From Buchnera aphidicola (Drepanosiphum platanoidis) (GTDB lineage: Bacteria; Pseudomonadota; Gammaproteobacteria; Enterobacterales; Enterobacteriaceae), in contig NZ_OZ026537.1 of NCBI RefSeq assembly GCF_964020165.1, positions 124,001 through 188,000 of the forward strand: 64,000 bases of DNA. Reading direction: 5' to 3'. The position numbers and the translations under genes are program-made. This document shows positions 59,858-64,000 of the stretch, piece after piece. Each line of letters opens with the position of its first letter. The stretch's first letter is position 1. The notes beneath the pieces are model-generated. The model was not told where the DNA came from and searched no databases. It worked only from the letters and a program-made list of their open reading frames with translations.

Positions 59858-60190
59858 ATGATTAATCAAAATAATATAACTAATTTAATGAATCAAGCTC
59901 AAAAAATGCAAAAAAAAATTTCTAAAATTCAAAAAAAAATTTCTAAAATAGAAGTGATTGGAGAATCAGGGGCAGGTTTAGTTAAAATTACTTTAAATGG
60001 AAAAAATAATTGTAAAAATATACAATTAAATAAAAAATTATTTAAAGAAAACGATCAAGAAATTATTGAAGATTTAATAATAGCTGCTTTTAATGATGCT
60101 ATTAGAAAAATATCTGAAGAAAAGAAAAAAAAAATGTCTCTTCTATCTGATAAAATTCCAATTCCTCCTGGAATGAATTTTCCATTATAA
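59858..60190 (+). CDS. ybaB: Nucleoid-associated protein YbaB/EbfC
   Basis: Small dimeric DNA-binding protein encoded next to dnaX in most bacteria. 110 aa from this ATG against 109 in E. coli. An earlier in-frame TTG (59825) would add 11 unconserved residues and is rejected. NLMNQAQKMQKK, GESGAGLVKITLNGK, LIIAAFNDAIRKI and the C-terminal PPGMNFPL match. A 21-bp in-frame duplication (59909-59950) makes two QKKISKI heptads in the coiled-coil helix. Confidence 0.95.
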   Translation: MINQNNITNLMNQAQKMQKKISKIQKKISKIEVIGESGAGLVKITLNGKNNCKNIQLNKKLFKENDQEIIEDLIIAAFNDAIRKISEEKKKKMSLLSDKIPIPPGMNFPL

Positions 60191-60332
60191 TTATTGTTTT
60201 TAAAAAAAATTTAAAAAAATATATGTATAATTTAATATATTTATTAAATATTTTAAAAATTTTATAATTAAAAAATTTAAAATATTTTCTTAACACTTAC
60301 AACTATTTGACATAAATATAAATAAAAATAAT

Positions 60333-60995
60333 ATGAAAATAATTATAATCGGACCTCCAAATTCAGGGAAAGGAACTCAAGCTCAATATATTTCTAAACA
60401 ATATAAAATTCCTCAAATATCTATAGGAAATATGCTTAGAAATATTATAAAAAAAGATAAAAAAATTGGAAAATATGTAAAAAAAAGAATCAATAACGGA
60501 AAATTAGTAAAAAATAAAATCGTAATTTCTTTAATAAAAAAAAGAATAAAAAAAAAAGATTGTAAAAATGGATATTTATTAGATGGTTTTCCTAGAAATT
60601 TGGATCAAGCAAAAATGATGAAATTAGAAAAAATAAAAATTAACTATGTAATTCAACTAAAAGCAAATACAAAAACTATTTTAAATAGAGCTATAGGAAG
60701 AAAAATACATTTAAAATCAGGAAGAATTTATCATGATGTGTTTAATCCTCCAATAAAAAAAAATTGTGATGATATTACAGGAGAATCTTTAATTGTTCGA
60801 AAAGATGATAAAATTAATATTTTAAAAAAAAGAATTATAGAATATAAAAAAATTAATAAACCTTTAATTTTATTTTTTAAAAAAAAACAAAAAAAAAAAA
60901 AAATAATTTTATTTACAATTAATTCAGAAAAAAAAATTAAACTAATTAAGAAAAAAATAAAAAAATTTTTAGAAAAAAAAATTATTAAATTTTAA
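60333..60995 (+). CDS. adk: Adenylate kinase
   Basis: AMP + ATP to 2 ADP. 220 aa against 214 in E. coli. P-loop GPPNSGKGTQAQ, AMP-binding ISIGNMLR, catalytic LLDGFPRNLDQA and the lid region GRKIHLKSGRIYHDVFNPP are intact. In Buchnera as I recall, htpG lies between ybaB and adk; here only 142 bases separate them, so htpG is absent at this position. Confidence 0.97.
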   Translation: MKIIIIGPPNSGKGTQAQYISKQYKIPQISIGNMLRNIIKKDKKIGKYVKKRINNGKLVKNKIVISLIKKRIKKKDCKNGYLLDGFPRNLDQAKMMKLEKIKINYVIQLKANTKTILNRAIGRKIHLKSGRIYHDVFNPPIKKNCDDITGESLIVRKDDKINILKKRIIEYKKINKPLILFFKKKQKKKKIILFTINSEKKIKLIKKKIKKFLEKKIIKF

Positions 60996-61059
60996 ATTTT
61001 ATAAAAAATTATTTTTATTCTTTAAAATTTTTAAAATATAAAAAAATTAATTTTTTTTT

Positions 61060-61133
<74 letters not shown>

Positions 61134-61263
61134 ATTAACTTAAAAATTAATATTAATTAATTTTTAATTATTAAAATTATTATAATTTAATTTTTTTCAA
61201 AATACTAGTTTATTTATTAATACATTAAAAAATAAATTGTATAAAGTTTAAAAAAGGATTATT

Positions 61264-62112
61264 ATGAAATTTAAAATAATGAATGGAAAAAAAATAGCAC
61301 AAAAAATGCAAAAAAAAATTAAAAAAATTGTATTAAAAAGAAAAATAAAAAAATTATCAATACCTGGATTAGCAATTATTTTAATTGGAAACGATTGTGC
61401 TTCTAAAATTTATGTAAAAAATAAAATAATAGCATGTAAAAAAGTAGGGTTTAAACTAAAAATTTTTTATTTAAAAGAAAACATTTTAGAATTAAAAATT
61501 TTAAAAATTTTAAAAAAATTAAATAAAAATCCAAAAATTCATGGAATTTTGTTACAATTACCAATTCCAAAAAATTTAAATTTAATCAAATTAATTAAAA
61601 AAATATCTTTTAAAAAAGATGTAGATGGTTTAAATTACAATTATAAAAAATTATTTTTTCAAAAAAAAAAATATTTTGAATCATGTACAGTTTTAGGAAT
61701 AATGCATTTATTAAAAAAATATAAAATTAACTTAAAAAAATTAAATATTTTAATTATAGGTAACTCTAACTTAATTGGAAAACCAATGGCATTAAAATTG
61801 TTATCATATGGATATACTGTAACTATAACAAACAAATTTACAAAAAATTTAAAATCATATCTTAAAATTGCTCAAGTAATTATTATTGCTATTGGAAAAC
61901 CAAATTTTTTAAATAAAAAATATCTTAGAAAAGGAGTAATTATTATAGATGTAGGAATAAATTTTATAAAAAATAAAATTATAGGAGATGTAAATTTTAA
62001 ATCTGTCCAATCAAAATCTTCTTATATTACACCAGTTCCTGGTGGAGTAGGACCAATGACTATAACATTTTTATTGAAAAATACTTTAAACTCTTGTATA
62101 AAAAATATATAA
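61264..62112 (+). CDS. folD: Methylenetetrahydrofolate dehydrogenase/cyclohydrolase
   Basis: Bifunctional enzyme producing 10-formyl-THF for purines and fMet-tRNA. 282 aa against 288 in E. coli. The catalytic YVKNKIIACKKVG (family YxxxK with Tyr and Lys) and GILLQLPIP are present, followed by DVDGLN (KKDVDGLNYN), the NADP-binding GNSNLIGKPMALKLL and C-terminal TPVPGGVGPMTITFLL. Shine-Dalgarno AAGGA precedes the ATG. Convergent with cysS. Confidence 0.97.
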   Translation: MKFKIMNGKKIAQKMQKKIKKIVLKRKIKKLSIPGLAIILIGNDCASKIYVKNKIIACKKVGFKLKIFYLKENILELKILKILKKLNKNPKIHGILLQLPIPKNLNLIKLIKKISFKKDVDGLNYNYKKLFFQKKKYFESCTVLGIMHLLKKYKINLKKLNILIIGNSNLIGKPMALKLLSYGYTVTITNKFTKNLKSYLKIAQVIIIAIGKPNFLNKKYLRKGVIIIDVGINFIKNKIIGDVNFKSVQSKSSYITPVPGGVGPMTITFLLKNTLNSCIKNI

Positions 62113-62169
62113 TAAAAATAAATTATTTTATAATTAATTTTATATAAAGTTCAACAAAAATAAATAATA

Positions 62170-63597
62170 TTATTTTTTCATAATTATAGTTTTATGTAAA
62201 TGATCTTCAATTTTTATTCCTAAATTTAATAAATTTTTTCTTATTTTGTCTGATTTTTTCCACATTTTTAATTTTCTAAAAATATTTCTTTTATACACTA
62301 AATTTTTAATTAACAAAATTTTTTTTGTACTATAAAATTTTTTTAAATTACATTTTAAAAATTTTTTAGGTGAACACGTAAAAAATCCTAAAATTTTTCC
62401 TAATCTTAAAAGTATAAAAGAATATTTTTTAATTTTAGATTTATTTATTTTAGAAAAACTTCTTAAAATATTAATTTTTTTAGACAAATTCATTAAAATT
62501 AATAGACAATTATAAGTGTCAAAATCATTATTCATAAATTTATAAAATAATTTAAAATATTTAGATTTTTGTATTAATAAATCTTTCTTTAAAATATTAT
62601 CTTTAAATTTTAAATCTAAAAATAAAAGAGATAAATACAATTTTTTTAATTTTAATTCAGAATTTTTTAAATTTTTAAAACTAAAAAAAATTGGATGTTT
62701 ATAATTTGTAGATAAAAAATAATATTTTATAACTTCAGGATGATATTTTTTTAATAAATCAGAAATATATAAACTATTATTTAAAGATTTAGACATTTTA
62801 TTTTTATTAACAATAATCATGCCTGTATGTATCCAATAATTAGAATATTTTTTATTTTTTAAACATAAAGATTCTGATTGTGCTCTTTCATTTTCATGAT
62901 GAGGAAATATTAAATCATTTCCACCTCCATGAATATCAAGCTTTGATTTAAATATTTTATGATTTATAGCCGAGCATTCTATATGCCAACCAGGCCTTCC
63001 ATTTCCCCAAGGAGATGCCCAAAAAGGTTTTTTATATTTATTATTTATTTTCCATAATACAAAATCTTTTTTTAAAAATAATATATTTTTTTTTTTTATT
63101 TTTTTATTTGAATGCAATACTGATAAATTAGACAATTCTCCATATTTTTTATAATTTTTAATTGAAAAAAGTACGTCTCCATTTTTATGTATATAAGCAA
63201 AACCTAATTTAATTAATTTTTTTATAAAATATATAATTTCTTTAATAAATTTTGTAACTCTAGGCTCAAAAGTTGGAGACATTAAATCCAATTTTTTGAA
63301 ATCTTGATTCATTTTAGTAATCATTAAATTCACAAAATCTTTCCAATTTTGATTATTTAATAAAGATTTTTTGATAATTTTATCATCTATATCTGTAATA
63401 TTTCTTGCATATTTTACAGAATAACCTAAAATTTTAAAATATCTTACAATCATATCAAAAAATAAGAATGTTCTTGCATGACCAATATGACAACTATCAT
63501 AAACTGTCACACCACACACATACATAAATATTTTTTTTTTATAAATTGTTTTAAAAATTTCTTTTTTTTTAGTTAAAGTATTAAAAATTTTTAACAT
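62170..63597 (-). CDS. cysS: Cysteinyl-tRNA synthetase
   Basis: Class I synthetase charging tRNA-Cys. 475 aa against 461 in E. coli. The zinc-bound Cys of YVCGVTVYDSCHIGHART lies beside the HIGH motif. PGWHIECSA and FPHHENERAQSE complete the zinc site, and KMSKSLNNS is the KMSKS loop. The C-terminal anticodon-binding region is lysine-rich. Divergent from ybeD. Confidence 0.98.
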   Translation of the reverse strand: MLKIFNTLTKKKEIFKTIYKKKIFMYVCGVTVYDSCHIGHARTFLFFDMIVRYFKILGYSVKYARNITDIDDKIIKKSLLNNQNWKDFVNLMITKMNQDFKKLDLMSPTFEPRVTKFIKEIIYFIKKLIKLGFAYIHKNGDVLFSIKNYKKYGELSNLSVLHSNKKIKKKNILFLKKDFVLWKINNKYKKPFWASPWGNGRPGWHIECSAINHKIFKSKLDIHGGGNDLIFPHHENERAQSESLCLKNKKYSNYWIHTGMIIVNKNKMSKSLNNSLYISDLLKKYHPEVIKYYFLSTNYKHPIFFSFKNLKNSELKLKKLYLSLLFLDLKFKDNILKKDLLIQKSKYFKLFYKFMNNDFDTYNCLLILMNLSKKINILRSFSKINKSKIKKYSFILLRLGKILGFFTCSPKKFLKCNLKKFYSTKKILLIKNLVYKRNIFRKLKMWKKSDKIRKNLLNLGIKIEDHLHKTIIMKK

Positions 63598-63681
63598 ATT
63601 AAAATTCTTTTATTCGAAGATTTATAAAAATAAAAATTTATGTTAATTCTTTTAAAATATTTAAAAATTTAAAATATAAAA

Positions 63682-63945
63682 ATGTTTAATAAATTAAAAA
63701 AATTAATAAAAGTTCCATGTTATTTTAATTTTAAAATAATTGGATATAATAAAAATAATATTAAAAAAAAAATTTTAAAATTAATAAAAAAAAAAAAAAT
63801 TAAAAAATTTAATATTAAAAAAAAAAATAGTTATAAAAATAAATATATTTCTTTTTCTGTAACAATATATATAAAAAAATTTAAAAATATTATATATTTT
63901 TATAAAAATTTTAAAAAAATTTATAATGTTAAAATCGTATTATAA
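63682..63945 (+). CDS. ybeD: DUF493 family protein YbeD
   Basis: Small conserved protein of unknown molecular role with an ACT-like fold. 87 aa, exactly the E. coli YbeD length. LKKLIKVPCYFNFKIIGYN matches E. coli LNELLEFPTPFTYKVMGQ, and YISFSVTIYIK matches YHSVSITINAT; it ends VKIVL as E. coli ends VRMVL. Position after cysS is as I recall for Buchnera. No Shine-Dalgarno seen. Confidence 0.85.
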   Translation: MFNKLKKLIKVPCYFNFKIIGYNKNNIKKKILKLIKKKKIKKFNIKKKNSYKNKYISFSVTIYIKKFKNIIYFYKNFKKIYNVKIVL

Positions 63946-63954
63946 AAAATTTTT

Positions 63955-63993
63955 TTCAGTGCAACTAAAGTTATTTACTTCAGTTGCACTGAA
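63955..63993. promoter_or_regulatory. Strong hairpin of unknown role at the right edge
   Basis: A 39-base near-perfect dyad: TTCAGTGCAACT pairs with AGTTGCACTGAA (12 bp), then one A-C mismatch, then AAGT/ACTT, around a TATTT loop. It begins nine bases after the ybeD stop and is much richer in G and C than any other spacer here. No T-run follows within the 7 remaining bases, so it is not clearly a terminator. It may be a terminator, leader structure or protein-binding dyad. Confidence 0.55.
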
Positions 63994-64000
63994 CAGTTTA

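Noticed and set aside
60307-60334. TTGACA with a TAATAT 16 bases later before adk, as a promoter
   Set aside because: The -10 would overlap the adk start codon, putting the transcription start inside the gene.

Overview
This window reads as chromosome from a highly reduced, extremely AT-rich gammaproteobacterial endosymbiont, most likely a Buchnera aphidicola lineage. The grounds are the very low G+C (about one fifth or less by eye), lysine/isoleucine/asparagine-saturated proteins, single-copy housekeeping genes, and blocks of Enterobacterales gene order joined as I recall them in Buchnera (alaS-csrA-serV-argV; metT-leuW-glnU; prfB-lysS; pgk-fbaA-mscS-recC-recB-recD; cyoABCDE; clpP-clpX-lon; mdlA-mdlB-ffs-dnaX-ybaB-adk; folD/cysS-ybeD). 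The assignment is by family and synteny recognition only; no search was run. UGA is a stop codon and the standard code applies.

Layout. 1-6.2 kb: partial rluD, alaS, csrA, two forward tRNAs (Ser, Arg), rsmE, rpiA and a reverse metT-leuW-glnU tRNA cluster. 6.6-14.3 kb: glnS, eno, dsbA, a DNA polymerase I split into a 5' nuclease ORF and a polymerase ORF, and engB. 14.4-24.5 kb: typA, gmk, ygfZ, prfB with its programmed +1 frameshift, lysS, lysA, miaB, ybeY and a decayed corC. 24.6-33.9 kb: leuS, holA, tusA, asd, yhgN, pgk, fbaA, mscS. 33.9-42.4 kb: recC (frame broken in a poly-A tract), recB, recD. 42.4-48.4 kb: initiator tRNA, nusB, tusE and the reverse cyoABCDE bo3 oxidase operon, whose cyoE is also broken in a poly-A tract. 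48.7-53.1 kb: clpP, clpX, lon. 53.1-54.8 kb: a 1.77 kb gene-poor stretch. 54.8-64 kb: mdlA/mdlB ABC exporter, 4.5S RNA, dnaX, ybaB, adk, tRNA-Arg(UCU), folD, cysS, ybeD and a strong hairpin at the right edge.

Functionally this is an information-processing, proteolysis and core-metabolism segment: five aminoacyl-tRNA synthetases (Ala, Gln, Lys, Leu, Cys), eight tRNAs, tRNA/rRNA modification enzymes, RecBCD, Pol III delta and gamma/tau, ClpXP and Lon, a terminal quinol oxidase, lower glycolysis, and the amino-acid provisioning steps asd and lysA.

I found no mobile elements, CRISPR arrays, phage, toxin-antitoxin loci or undescribed multi-gene system. The interest lies in genome decay and how genes survive it: long poly-A tracts up to 25 nt inside genes, two genes (recC, cyoE) whose reading frames would be restored by exactly one extra A, a cleanly split polA, a prfB frameshift site whose stimulatory Shine-Dalgarno element has eroded, a LeuRS with a degenerate editing pocket, and in-frame micro-duplications.
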